From positions 290,627-354,626 of the forward strand of contig CAZMRF010000001.1 of the NCBI GenBank assembly GCA_964568735.1: 64,000 nucleotides of DNA. The letters are read 5' to 3'. How positions within the stretch are numbered: position 1 is the first letter of the stretch; each line of letters begins with the position of its first letter. The notes under the pieces were generated by a model, which saw only the letters and a list, made by a program, of their open reading frames with translations, searched no databases and was not told where the DNA came from. The stretch comes from CAZMRF01 sp964568735. Its GTDB lineage: Bacteria > Acidobacteriota > Polarisedimenticolia > JACPZX01. Of this stretch, positions 26,264 through 34,423 are shown piece after piece. The translations under genes and the position numbers were made by a program.

Positions 26264-26316
26264 TATATGTATTTGCTAGCTATTGCATATATACAACTCT
26301 TGGGACGCATCTGCAA
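26264..26316 (-). promoter_or_regulatory. Promoter and operator-like inverted repeat for the OMP-FecR-CHASE2 operon
   Basis: Minus strand TTGCAG (26316-26311), a 17-base spacer, then TATATA (26293-26288), giving a leader of roughly 75 bases. Overlapping the -10 is an imperfect inverted repeat TATATGTATTT (26264-26274) / TATTGCATATA (26281-26291) around the palindrome GCTAGC. The stretch is strikingly AT-rich within GC-rich DNA. A regulator binding here would block the -10. Confidence 0.45.
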
Positions 26317-26369
26317 AAGGAAGAGTCGATCCGAACGGACGGATCGCGGCCTCGCGGAAAGAGCCTCGG

Positions 26370-26396
26370 AAAAAACCCGACAGGCGGGGCCGTGTC
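26370..26396 (-). terminator. Rho-independent terminator of the OmpA-type lipoprotein gene
   Basis: On the minus strand GACACGGC pairs with GCCTGTC (26396-26379, one bulged base) and is followed by GGG and six Ts (26375-26370). The stem begins inside the stop codon region of the OmpA-type gene. Confidence 0.65.
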
Positions 26397-27057
26397 AGGA
26401 CAGGACTTTCACCTCGACCCGCCGATTCTGGGCACGGCCTTCTTTCGTGCCGTTGTCGGCAATCGGCTTGGCCTCGCCGAAGGAGATGATCGACATCCTG
26501 TGCAGGGGTATCCCGTGCTGCATGTTCAGGTACCTGCGCACCGCCTCCGCCCTCTGCTGGCCCAGCGTCAGGTTCCAGGCCTCGGATCCCGACCCGTCGG
26601 TGTGACCCTCGATCTCGATGTAGACGTTCGCGTTCTCGCTCTTGAGCCTCGCCGCCATCTCGTCGAGCTTTCCTCTGGACTCGTCGCTCAGGTCCGACTT
26701 GTCCACGCTGAAGCGCCCGGCAACGTCGCTGAGCACCACCTTGTAGAGGAGCTTGCCGCGCGCCAGGTCGAGCGCCTCGCCCGCCTTCACTTCGGCCTGG
26801 GCTGCCTTCGTTCCGGCGTCCTTCCCGATCCTCTGGGCATCCATGGCCTTCCCGTCGACGGCGACGATCTTCTCGCCGGCCTCGGCGATCCTTCTCTGGT
26901 TCTCCTCGACCTGGGTCTCGACGTCGGCAATCTTGGAATCCTGGACGCTGAGCCCGTCGTTGACGAACCTCTTCGTGGCGCAACCCGACGCGAGGAGCAT
27001 TCCGGCACCAGCCAGCGCGACGGACGGAATCAGTGCGAGTCTCATTCTCTCTTTCAT
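26395..27057 (-). CDS. OmpA/Pal-type peptidoglycan-binding lipoprotein
   Basis: 220 residues from ATG 27057, preceded by GCAGGAGAACCC. Signal peptide with a lipobox-like LLASGC; the lipidated Cys would be about residue 26. A helical segment with heptad character (about 35-95, SKIADVETQVEENQRRIAEAGEKI) is followed by the OmpA_C domain: NVYIEIEGHTDGSGSEAWNLTLGQQRAEAVRRYL and NRRVEVKV. It should tether the outer membrane to peptidoglycan, like Pal but with a coiled-coil spacer. TTGACA at 27168-27163 could be its -35, though the -10 is poor. It lies between two polysaccharide transcription units and has its own terminator. Confidence 0.9.
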   Translation of the reverse strand: MKERMRLALIPSVALAGAGMLLASGCATKRFVNDGLSVQDSKIADVETQVEENQRRIAEAGEKIVAVDGKAMDAQRIGKDAGTKAAQAEVKAGEALDLARGKLLYKVVLSDVAGRFSVDKSDLSDESRGKLDEMAARLKSENANVYIEIEGHTDGSGSEAWNLTLGQQRAEAVRRYLNMQHGIPLHRMSIISFGEAKPIADNGTKEGRAQNRRVEVKVLS

Positions 27058-27168
27058 GGGTTCTCCTGCCCCTGGGCACGTGCGGAGCCCGCGCGGCAGC
27101 ATGCGGGCTGTTAATGAGTCAGACGGGGCGGCCAGCCTTAGCCTTTCACACCACGGGTGCAGTGTCAA

Positions 27169-28155
27169 TTACCGGCGGCCATAGTAGCCCGTCCGTGTGA
27201 TGACACGATGTCCTGGATCCGACGACTTGAGATCGATCCGCCGGAAGCCGGGAGCGTCGGGATCGGAGGAGGGCCGGTAGCCGATGATGTACTGGGCGCG
27301 CAACCGCTGCTCCACGAAGGTGACGGCTGCATCCAGGTCCCCCTCCAGAAAGACCGGAAGCAGCTCGCCGCCCGTCTCTTTCCCGAACTCCGCGAGCACC
27401 TCGAAGAAGTCGCGCCCCTCGTCGGAGCGCCGCCGCTCATCGCGGGCTTCGGCCGTGAGATCCGAGAAGGCCAGCGCGTAGATCGGAACCGGAACCTGCC
27501 GGGCCGTGCGGATCGCATCGAAGACGGTCATCTCCGAGGCGTTGTCCACGCCGTCGGTGAGGAGGACGACGGCCTTCCGCCCCGGACCCGCGCCGTCCAT
27601 GATCGAGGGCGCGCCTGCGAGGGCGTCCCTGAGCGCCGTCTGACCCCAGGCCGTGAGGCTTCGCAGCGCCGTGAAGAAGGCGGCTCGATCGGCCGTCAAG
27701 CCCTTCTTCACGACCACTCCGCCGTCGGCGAAGATGAGGAGGGCCAGCCTGTCTCCGGGCTGCAACCGCCTCACGAAGCGGTGGATCGCCGCCTTCGCCC
27801 TGTCCAGCTTTCCGCCGACGGCCATCGAGCCCGAGACGTCGAGGAGGAAGGCCACCTGGACCGGCTGGTCCTCGGAGGTTCCGAAGGCCGTGATCTTCTG
27901 AGGCACGCCGTCCTCGGCCAGCTGGAAGCTCGATGGCGTCAAGCCGGTGACCACCTCTCCGCGCCGATCCAGGACGGTGGCCTGGAGCAGGACGAGGCGC
28001 ACTTCGAGGGTCTCGAAGTAGCCGCGGATCTCCGGCTCCTGCGCCGCGGGGGCCGGTGGCGCGCCGGGATCTGCAGCTTCTGCGCGCCCCGGGAGCGCCA
28101 GGAGGCTCGCGGCCGCGAGCGTCACGAGGAGCCTTCCCGCTCCCCTGGCGGTCAC
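27169..28155 (-). CDS. Secreted VWA-domain protein (VWFA-related)
   Basis: 328 residues from GTG 28155, overlapping the TGA of the glycosyltransferase by GTGA. Signal peptide to about residue 28 (...LLALPGRAEAA). A short beta domain (VEVRLVLLQATVLDRRGEVVTGLTPSSFQLAEDGVPQKI type) precedes the VWA domain with MIDAS DVSGS at 106-110, the later Thr, and VVLLTDGVDN. The C-terminus IIGYRPSSDPDAPGFRRIDLK and TGYYGR is typical of the VWFA-related family common in Acidobacteriota and similar phyla. Extracytoplasmic metal-dependent adhesion or scaffold is the expected role. It ends an eight-gene chain of 4-base overlaps. Confidence 0.87.
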   Translation of the reverse strand: MTARGAGRLLVTLAAASLLALPGRAEAADPGAPPAPAAQEPEIRGYFETLEVRLVLLQATVLDRRGEVVTGLTPSSFQLAEDGVPQKITAFGTSEDQPVQVAFLLDVSGSMAVGGKLDRAKAAIHRFVRRLQPGDRLALLIFADGGVVVKKGLTADRAAFFTALRSLTAWGQTALRDALAGAPSIMDGAGPGRKAVVLLTDGVDNASEMTVFDAIRTARQVPVPIYALAFSDLTAEARDERRRSDEGRDFFEVLAEFGKETGGELLPVFLEGDLDAAVTFVEQRLRAQYIIGYRPSSDPDAPGFRRIDLKSSDPGHRVITRTGYYGRR

Positions 28156-29291
28156 CGCGTCTTGTGCCACGTGACGTCCCTCCCGGCGAGGCATGAATAG
28201 ATGCCCACGATCGATGCCGCGCTCACCACGAGAAAGTAGGCGGGAACGCCGAGGAGCCCGCGAAGCCGCAGGCCCGCCCGGTCGGCCGCGAGCAAGACCA
28301 GAGAGATCGCATAGAAAACCGCCTGTCCCGCCGCCGCCGCCTTGAAGGCGGCACCGCGCTCCATCAGCAGGAGGCTCGTGATGAAGAGGCCGATGAGCCA
28401 CAGGGGCAGGGCCCACCGGTTGATCTTGTGCGACAAAAGCTGAAACGCAAGGAGCCAGCGCCGCCGGGAGAGCGCCTCGCGGAGGAGGATCAGCGCGCTG
28501 CGCAGCATCCAGCTGATGATCCTCACCTTGCGCCGGTACTCCTGCTCGAAGCCGCCGGCCGCCTCCTCGACCGAGATCGCCTCCGGCTCCAGGATCGAAC
28601 CGTATCCGTCCAGGATGCACCGGATCGGAATCTCGAAATCGTCGCCCCGCTCCTCCGATATGGGCCGGTAGCAGCTGCGTCGAACCGCGAAGAGCGATCC
28701 GTTGGCTCCAGGCAACGAGAAGAGGCGGCTGCTGGCCCGCTTGATCCACTGCTCGAGCCCCCAGTAGAGCCCTTCCGAAGCTCCTGCTCCCCCGCCCCCG
28801 GGGTTCTCGTAGGTCAGCCTTCCCGAGACGGAGCCGATGCGCGCGTCGGCGAAGTGGCGAGCGAGCTTCCTCAGCGCATCGGGACGCAGCATGGCGTTGG
28901 CATCGGTGAGGAGGAGGATCTCGCCGCCGCTACGGGGGATGGCACGGTTCACGTTCACGACCTTGCCGCGGCGGACCGGGCTGGAGACGAGGGCCACGCC
29001 CCGTCGTGCGTATCCAGCCACGATCGCATCGGTCCGATCGTCCGACTCGGAGGCCACCAGGATCTCCACCTTTCCGGGCGGATAATCCAGGGCGAGCATG
29101 TTGTCGAGCTTCCGCGCGATGACCGCTTCCTCGTTGTAGGCGGGGATGACGACCGACACGGAGGGCGCATATCCCTCATCGGCCCGGGACTTCCTCCCGA
29201 AGATCGCGGCGAGCAGTGCGAGGAAGAGCGGGTAGAACACCATCGAGTGGAGGAGCAGGGCGGCGAAGACGATGAAGCTCGCGAGGATCAT
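28152..29291 (-). CDS. Membrane glycosyltransferase family 2
   Basis: 379 residues. N-terminal membrane helix (about 3-32), GT-A domain from SVSVVIPAYNEEAVIARKL through GRGKVV-like VRRGKVVNVNRAIPRSGGEILLLTDANAML (the usual DxD is DAN here) and the acceptor-site region ERGDDFEIPIRCI. Four C-terminal membrane helices (about 285-375), as in processive or lipid-anchored GT2 enzymes of the CESA/ICA type. It transfers a sugar to a lipid-linked acceptor at the inner membrane. The QxxRW-like position reads YRRKVRIISW, which fits a related site. ATGA-type overlap with both neighbours. Confidence 0.88.
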   Translation of the reverse strand: MILASFIVFAALLLHSMVFYPLFLALLAAIFGRKSRADEGYAPSVSVVIPAYNEEAVIARKLDNMLALDYPPGKVEILVASESDDRTDAIVAGYARRGVALVSSPVRRGKVVNVNRAIPRSGGEILLLTDANAMLRPDALRKLARHFADARIGSVSGRLTYENPGGGGAGASEGLYWGLEQWIKRASSRLFSLPGANGSLFAVRRSCYRPISEERGDDFEIPIRCILDGYGSILEPEAISVEEAAGGFEQEYRRKVRIISWMLRSALILLREALSRRRWLLAFQLLSHKINRWALPLWLIGLFITSLLLMERGAAFKAAAAGQAVFYAISLVLLAADRAGLRLRGLLGVPAYFLVVSAASIVGIYSCLAGRDVTWHKTR

Positions 29292-30508
29292 CGTCCGCCC
29301 CCCGGCACGCCTCCGCGGATCAGATCGAGGAGCGTGTCGGCGTTGGCCGAGGCATCGTGGAGCGCCTCGACGCGCCGGCGCCCTTCGGAAGCGACGCGTG
29401 CGGCCAGCTCCCGATCATCGAGGAGGCGCTCGACGGCCGAGGCGAGCGCGGCCGCGTCACTGGGTGGGACGAGAAGCCCGGTCTTCCCCTCCTGGATGAG
29501 CTCGGGGATGCCGGAGATCCGCGTCGAGACCACGGGCACCCCGAGAGCCAGGGCCTCCATCAGGACCACGGGGATGCCGTCCATCTGTCCGTCACGCCCC
29601 CTGCAGGAGGCCAGCACGCAGAGCCCCGCCGACTCCATCAGCGCCCGCACTTCCGCCTGGGTCCGTGCGCCGAGGAGGCGCACCGGGCCGTCGAGGCCCA
29701 GGCGGCCGATCTCCCGCGCGAGCTCCGCGCGCATCGGCCCTTCCCCTACGACATCGCAGCTCACGTCTCTACCGCGACGTCTCAGGATGGATACCGCCTC
29801 GACCAGAGTCGCGAATCCCTTGTAGTCCACGAGCCGCCCCACGGAGATGAGGCGCCCGGGGTCGGATGGCGCCCCGGCCCGGAGAGGCAGCTCCCCGAGT
29901 GGAACACCGCAGCGGACCAGGCGCACCCTGGCCGCCGCCTTCTCGCCGCAGAGACGCTTCAGTAAATCGACGTTGAACTCGGAGATCGTGGCCGTGAAGG
30001 CCGACGAGAGGATCTTCCGGGCCAGGAGAGGGTTCGGCAGGAAGATGTCGTGCGCGTGAGCGGTGATCGAGTAGGGGATGCCCTCGAGGGCCTGGACCGT
30101 CCAGCCGATTTGAGCGGGATAGGTGGCCCAATGGGCGTGGACGTGATCGACGCGCAGCTCCCTCAGCCGATCCGCGACACCCGCTCCGGTGATGAGCAGG
30201 AGGAGTGCCTTGATCATCATGAACGGGTGCGCGATGTGGGCGCCGACGACGCGGCCGATGAGCCCCAGGCAGGCCGCGGGCTGCTTCGCCAGCCTCCGCG
30301 CGAAAGCCAAGGAGGCCACCACCGGCGACGGTGCGGCGAGCGTGACCGGGAGGAAGGCCTCCGCTTCCCTGTGCCGAAGGGGCTCCCGCCTCGACTTGAG
30401 CGAGATCACGACGATCTCGACCCCACGCTCGCGAAGGCGCCGCATCTCGCTCAGGATGAAGGTCTCCGAGATCTTCGGAAAGAGCGAGAGGACGTAGGCG
30501 ACCTTCAA
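29288..30508 (-). CDS. Glycosyltransferase family 4
   Basis: 406 residues, GT-B fold. N-terminus VAYVLSLFPKISETFILSEMRRL is typical of WcaL/ExoL-like enzymes acting on capsular or colanic-type repeat units. The C-terminal nucleotide-sugar domain has LISVGRLVDYKGFATLVEAV, CDVVGEGPMRAEL and DGIPVVLMEALALGVPVVST; the usual E-x7-E motif has Asp in first position. It adds one sugar in the cytoplasm to the undecaprenyl-linked repeat unit. 4-base overlaps with the genes on both sides. The sugar specificity is unknown. Confidence 0.93.
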   Translation of the reverse strand: MKVAYVLSLFPKISETFILSEMRRLRERGVEIVVISLKSRREPLRHREAEAFLPVTLAAPSPVVASLAFARRLAKQPAACLGLIGRVVGAHIAHPFMMIKALLLLITGAGVADRLRELRVDHVHAHWATYPAQIGWTVQALEGIPYSITAHAHDIFLPNPLLARKILSSAFTATISEFNVDLLKRLCGEKAAARVRLVRCGVPLGELPLRAGAPSDPGRLISVGRLVDYKGFATLVEAVSILRRRGRDVSCDVVGEGPMRAELAREIGRLGLDGPVRLLGARTQAEVRALMESAGLCVLASCRGRDGQMDGIPVVLMEALALGVPVVSTRISGIPELIQEGKTGLLVPPSDAAALASAVERLLDDRELAARVASEGRRRVEALHDASANADTLLDLIRGGVPGGGR

Positions 30509-32235
30509 GGATCGCTCCCCTCGAAGCGCGCGAAGCAGGCACGGAGGCTCATCTCGACGGCCTCCTGGGCCAGCTCCTGGACGGGAAGCCTCCCATCGAG
30601 CCGGATGAAGGGAGTTCCGGCCGACCCGACGTCATAGGCCCCGGCCAGCCTCCTCCTTCCCTCCAGAGAGCCGCCGTCGCTCTTCCTGGCGTGCGCCAGA
30701 TCCGCCGGGACGTCGATGAAGAACGCGAGGTCGGGCTCGGGAACGGCGCCCAGCAGGACGGAGGCGGGCCGGGCCACGAGACTCCGGGATCCGGCTCCGG
30801 GCAGCCGGGCCATGAGGTCGGCCATGGAGTCCGTCACCCATCGATCGCCCACGACGGTGCGCCCCAGCATCATGTGAAAGCGAACCCTCTGGAGCACCAG
30901 CGCCTGCTCCAGGACGAGGCCCCAGATCCAGAGCCTCCGCTTCCAGGGCGATCGCAGGAAGGAGATCTTCGCATCCTCGTCGGCAGCGGCTGGCACGGAA
31001 CGCGGAGCCATTCTCCTGGCCAGGGCCTTCCCCGCCACGGCGGCGGCGGAGAAGCCGCCTCGGCTCCATCGCCGGGCGACGGGCACCTCGCAGAGGTCCA
31101 GGGCCGCCGCGACAGCGTCGGCGAGCCGGCTCTTGCCGGCGCCGTCGAGCCCGCTCAACGTGATGAGGCTGGCCGGACGCTGGCGGAGACGGAGACGGGT
31201 CGCGAGGAGGTTCCACGCGGTGGCGGCCAGATCGGCGAGCTTCTCGTCAGGCGCTCGCCGGGGATCCGCGAGGACGTAATGGACGAGGTGCGCCTTCGAG
31301 AAGCGGCGCGGCAGGAGGAAGGGAAGCTCCGTTCCCTCTCTTGCCAGGATGCGCTCGACTCGCTTCAGGGCCCACGGGTTCGTCGAGAGTGTCGAGGCCA
31401 CCCTCGCCTCCGCCTCCCCATGGAGGAGTCCCGGCCCGCCCGAGCGGCGCCCGACCGCGTCGTAGAGGCGCAGCCCTGCCGCGGCCGCCACCGGCCAGCC
31501 TCCCCTCTCCGCCCTCTCGAGGAGATCAGGAATCGAGGCTCCGCCCGCCGACGCCTCGGCCGCTATCAGGAGATCTCCGAGCCTCACCTGATCGGTCTCG
31601 AAGACCGTATGGGCGATCGTGACAGCGAGAGCATCGAGCGGAGAGGAGACTCGGGTCCCCTCCTCGTAGCCGGGGAGGCTCCGGGCGATGACACCAGCGC
31701 CATCCAGGATGCGCACCTTTCCCCAGGAAACCGCCTCGTGCAGGTGGACGCTCAGAGAGGCGGCTCCCCTCTCGAAGGTGCGGAAGAGGAGCTTGTGATC
31801 TTCGCGATAGTGGGGCAGATGGATGTGACCGAGCTGCTCGAGGAGCCGGGCCGCCTCCCGGAAGTCCGCCGGCTTCACCAGAACGTCCAGGTTGCTGCTC
31901 AGCGCAGGGAACCAGCCGGGGCTCTTGAAGAGGACGCTGCCGATGCCGCTCCTGTCGAAGGCGTCCGCCACGCGGCGCCATGCGTCCAGGAGGCGGCGCG
32001 TCATTCCGGCCTCCTCGGCGATCGCCTGCGCCGCCTCGGGCTGCGCGGCCCACTGCTTCCACGCCTGGCGGAGGGACTCCGAGCGCAGGCGGTCCATGGC
32101 GAGCAGCGGGACCTTGTTCCGGCGAAGAAGGGCCAGCACGGAAGGCGGATCCACGGGATCCTGATGCAGCCCCGCCTCCCGGGACGCTCCGAGGACGAGC
32201 CGCACGGCCGAGTCGAGGACGCCGCGCCCCGTCAA
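30505..32235 (-). CDS. Nucleotidyltransferase-like / thymidylate-kinase-like fusion protein
   Basis: 576 residues. The N-terminal half (about 1-340) resembles the nucleotidyltransferase family of the protein at 17559-18629: VLFKSPGWFPALSSNLDVLVKP stands where that family has KG...R...DxDvLv, so the Gly and one Asp are lost. The C-terminal half (about 355-570) is a P-loop kinase: TLSGLDGAGKSRLADAVA (Walker A near 362), VVGDRWVTDSMADLMA (DR-motif of thymidylate kinase) and FFIDVPADLAHARK. The fusion with a degenerate first domain inside a glycosyltransferase operon is unusual. A phosphorylated polymer component or nucleotide activation could be involved; that is speculation. Confidence 0.8.
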   Translation of the reverse strand: MTGRGVLDSAVRLVLGASREAGLHQDPVDPPSVLALLRRNKVPLLAMDRLRSESLRQAWKQWAAQPEAAQAIAEEAGMTRRLLDAWRRVADAFDRSGIGSVLFKSPGWFPALSSNLDVLVKPADFREAARLLEQLGHIHLPHYREDHKLLFRTFERGAASLSVHLHEAVSWGKVRILDGAGVIARSLPGYEEGTRVSSPLDALAVTIAHTVFETDQVRLGDLLIAAEASAGGASIPDLLERAERGGWPVAAAAGLRLYDAVGRRSGGPGLLHGEAEARVASTLSTNPWALKRVERILAREGTELPFLLPRRFSKAHLVHYVLADPRRAPDEKLADLAATAWNLLATRLRLRQRPASLITLSGLDGAGKSRLADAVAAALDLCEVPVARRWSRGGFSAAAVAGKALARRMAPRSVPAAADEDAKISFLRSPWKRRLWIWGLVLEQALVLQRVRFHMMLGRTVVGDRWVTDSMADLMARLPGAGSRSLVARPASVLLGAVPEPDLAFFIDVPADLAHARKSDGGSLEGRRRLAGAYDVGSAGTPFIRLDGRLPVQELAQEAVEMSLRACFARFEGSDP

Positions 32236-33305
32236 GGCCCGCCCCCGCTCACCCCGTGCTCAGGCGTGTCGAGAGCCGCGAGGATCCGCTCCGCCATGGA
32301 GTCCCAGCCCAGGGGAAGGGCCCGATCGCGCACCTCGGGCGCGGGACGGTCGCGCTGGAGTGCCGCCACCTGCCGCGGGATCTCCTCCCGGGATCCGACG
32401 AAGCGGACTCCCGGGCCGCCCCCTTCGAGAAGCTCGGGGAGGCCGCCGAAGCGCGTGGTGACGATGGGCAGGTTGCAGGCCATGGCCTCCAGGACCGAGA
32501 GAGGAAGCTCGATAGAGTCCACGGAGGACTCGACGGGAAAGAGATAGCAGTCGGCGGCCCGGTAGTAGTCCTCGATCGCGGGGAGATAGCTCTCGATCAC
32601 GCGGACTCCCGCCGCCTGAAGGCGCCTGCGGAGCTCGGGATCGCGCTCGGTGCTCGTGCTCGCCACGAGGACGGCCTGGACTCCATCGAGGGCCTGAACC
32701 GAGGCGAGCGCCATGATCCCCCGGCCTCTCGTCAGGTGGCCGACATGGAGGACCATGTACGCGGAGAGCGGCAGTCCGAGCGCTCGACGCAGGTCGCTCG
32801 TGGACTCCGCTCCCCGAGGCCTGAAAAGATCGGTGTCCACACCTCCTTCGAGCCGGCAGACCGGGAGGCCGAGGGATCTGCCGTCCGCCTCGACCTTCGG
32901 GCCGAGCGCGAAGAGGAGATCCGGGCGGCCGGCCCATGCCGCGAGACGGATGAGACGGCCTGCTCCTCTGGGCTGGAGGGCCATGACGCCCAGGCGCGCG
33001 CGGGGGGCCCGCCTCCTGAGCACCGCGACCCGCACCAGTGTCCGCGCCGTCAGGGAGGTCCAGGGCACGTAGAGGATCCCTTCGGGCTCCCACGATCGAA
33101 GCGCCTCCGCCAGATCGCGTCCGAGGAACCAGCGATCGTGCAGCAGTCCCCGGACCTCGATGCCGAAGACCTCCGCCTTCCGCGCGCCGATGACGAGGAG
33201 ATCGGCACGGCGGGAGATCTCCCTTGCGAGCCGGGCCGCGAGAATGCGCACTCCCTCGTCGAGCGGCGGGCTCAGCACCTCGCAGATCAGCGCCATCCTC
33301 TTCAT
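32232..33305 (-). CDS. Glycosyltransferase family 4
   Basis: 357 residues, GT-B fold. Start at ATG 33305 overlaps the stop of the upstream gene (ATGA). N-terminus MALICEVLSPPLDEGVRILAARLAREI gives the acceptor-binding domain; the C-terminal domain contains MVLHVGHLTRGRGIMALASV, then AADCYLFPVESSVDSIELPLSVLEAMACNLPIVTT, the phosphate-binding E-x7-E region of GT4 with Ser-Ile-Glu in front. It adds a sugar to the repeat unit in the cytoplasm. The sequence is more diverged than its two GT4 neighbours, but the fold assignment is secure. Confidence 0.88.
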   Translation of the reverse strand: MKRMALICEVLSPPLDEGVRILAARLAREISRRADLLVIGARKAEVFGIEVRGLLHDRWFLGRDLAEALRSWEPEGILYVPWTSLTARTLVRVAVLRRRAPRARLGVMALQPRGAGRLIRLAAWAGRPDLLFALGPKVEADGRSLGLPVCRLEGGVDTDLFRPRGAESTSDLRRALGLPLSAYMVLHVGHLTRGRGIMALASVQALDGVQAVLVASTSTERDPELRRRLQAAGVRVIESYLPAIEDYYRAADCYLFPVESSVDSIELPLSVLEAMACNLPIVTTRFGGLPELLEGGGPGVRFVGSREEIPRQVAALQRDRPAPEVRDRALPLGWDSMAERILAALDTPEHGVSGGGP

Positions 33306-34423
33306 CGAGACCTCGCGCCTGCCAGCTCGTCATACAGCCGGCGGGTCGCCTCCACCATCTTCCGGGAGCTGAACTCGCGCTCGATCCGCTCCCGGCCCGC
33401 CCTCCCCATTCCGCGGCGCAGCGCGCCATCAAGGAGCAGCCCCTCGACCGCCGCGACGAGGGGCGCGATCTCTCCCGGCGGCACGAGCCTCCCCGTCGTG
33501 CCCTCGGCGACGACCTCCGCCGTGCCGCCGGCCCGGGTCGCCACGACGGGGAGCGACGCGGCCATCGCTTCCATGACCGCGTTCGGCAGTCCTTCAGTGT
33601 CCGAAGTCATGACGAAGAGGTCCATCGCGCCCAGGAGGGCGGCCACGTCGCTCCGAGCCCCCGCGAAGTGGATGCGATCCTCCATCCCCAGGGAGCGAAC
33701 GCTCTCTTCGAGGCTGCGCCGCTCGGGCCCATCTCCCACGATGGCGAAGCGCACTCCGGGATGCCTGCCTGCGATCTCGGCCGCCATCGAAACGAAGAGG
33801 GCGAAGTTCTTCTCGCGCGAGAGCCGGCCCAGCGTTCCCACGAGCAACCCCTCCCGCCCGACGCCCGCCCGGCGCCGGAAGGCCTCGAGCTCGTCCGGAG
33901 GCGGCGGCGCGCCGGCATCCACGCCGTTCGGGATGACGCGGATCGCGGCCGCGGGTACTCCGTAGTAGGAGGCCGTGAAATCGCGGACCGCGGTGGAGTT
34001 GGCGATGACGGCGTCGGCCCTCCGGAAGACCCAGGCGTGGAGGTGCCGCAGTATGCGACGCGGCATGGTCATGCTCGTCCGGGAGGAGACGACGAGCGGT
34101 CCGGCACCGGCGAGCCGGCACGCCCCATAGGCGTAGGCGTTCGCGCCCACGAGGAAGGAATGCACGAGCGCGGGTTTCTCCGAGCGGAGGAAGCCTGCGA
34201 GGGCCCACATGCGGCCTGGTTCGCGGCTCCCCCGGCGGGGGAAGAGATGGACCCTCACACCGGCCCGGGTGAGCGCGGGCCCGTGGGGCTCGCTCACGCC
34301 CGAGAGGCAGGCCACGACCGGGACCCACGGGCTGCCGAGAAGGCCGAGGGCGAGCTGCACGAGCTGCCCCTCCGCGCCGCCCTGGTGGAGCTGACCGATG
34401 ACCAGGACGACTTTGCCGCTCAC
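33302..34423 (-). CDS. Glycosyltransferase family 4
   Basis: 373 residues from GTG 34423 (GTGA overlap with the ligase-like gene). N-terminus VVLVIGQLHQGGAEGQLVQLALGL is the classic GT4 glycine-rich acceptor loop. The C-terminal half has IPNGVDAG, VGTLGRLSREKNFALFVSMA, FAIVGDGPERRSLE and SDTEGLPNAVMEAMAASLPVVAT (E-x7-E). Cytoplasmic retaining transferase of the polysaccharide assembly line. Specificity unknown. Confidence 0.94.
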   Translation of the reverse strand: MSGKVVLVIGQLHQGGAEGQLVQLALGLLGSPWVPVVACLSGVSEPHGPALTRAGVRVHLFPRRGSREPGRMWALAGFLRSEKPALVHSFLVGANAYAYGACRLAGAGPLVVSSRTSMTMPRRILRHLHAWVFRRADAVIANSTAVRDFTASYYGVPAAAIRVIPNGVDAGAPPPPDELEAFRRRAGVGREGLLVGTLGRLSREKNFALFVSMAAEIAGRHPGVRFAIVGDGPERRSLEESVRSLGMEDRIHFAGARSDVAALLGAMDLFVMTSDTEGLPNAVMEAMAASLPVVATRAGGTAEVVAEGTTGRLVPPGEIAPLVAAVEGLLLDGALRRGMGRAGRERIEREFSSRKMVEATRRLYDELAGARSR

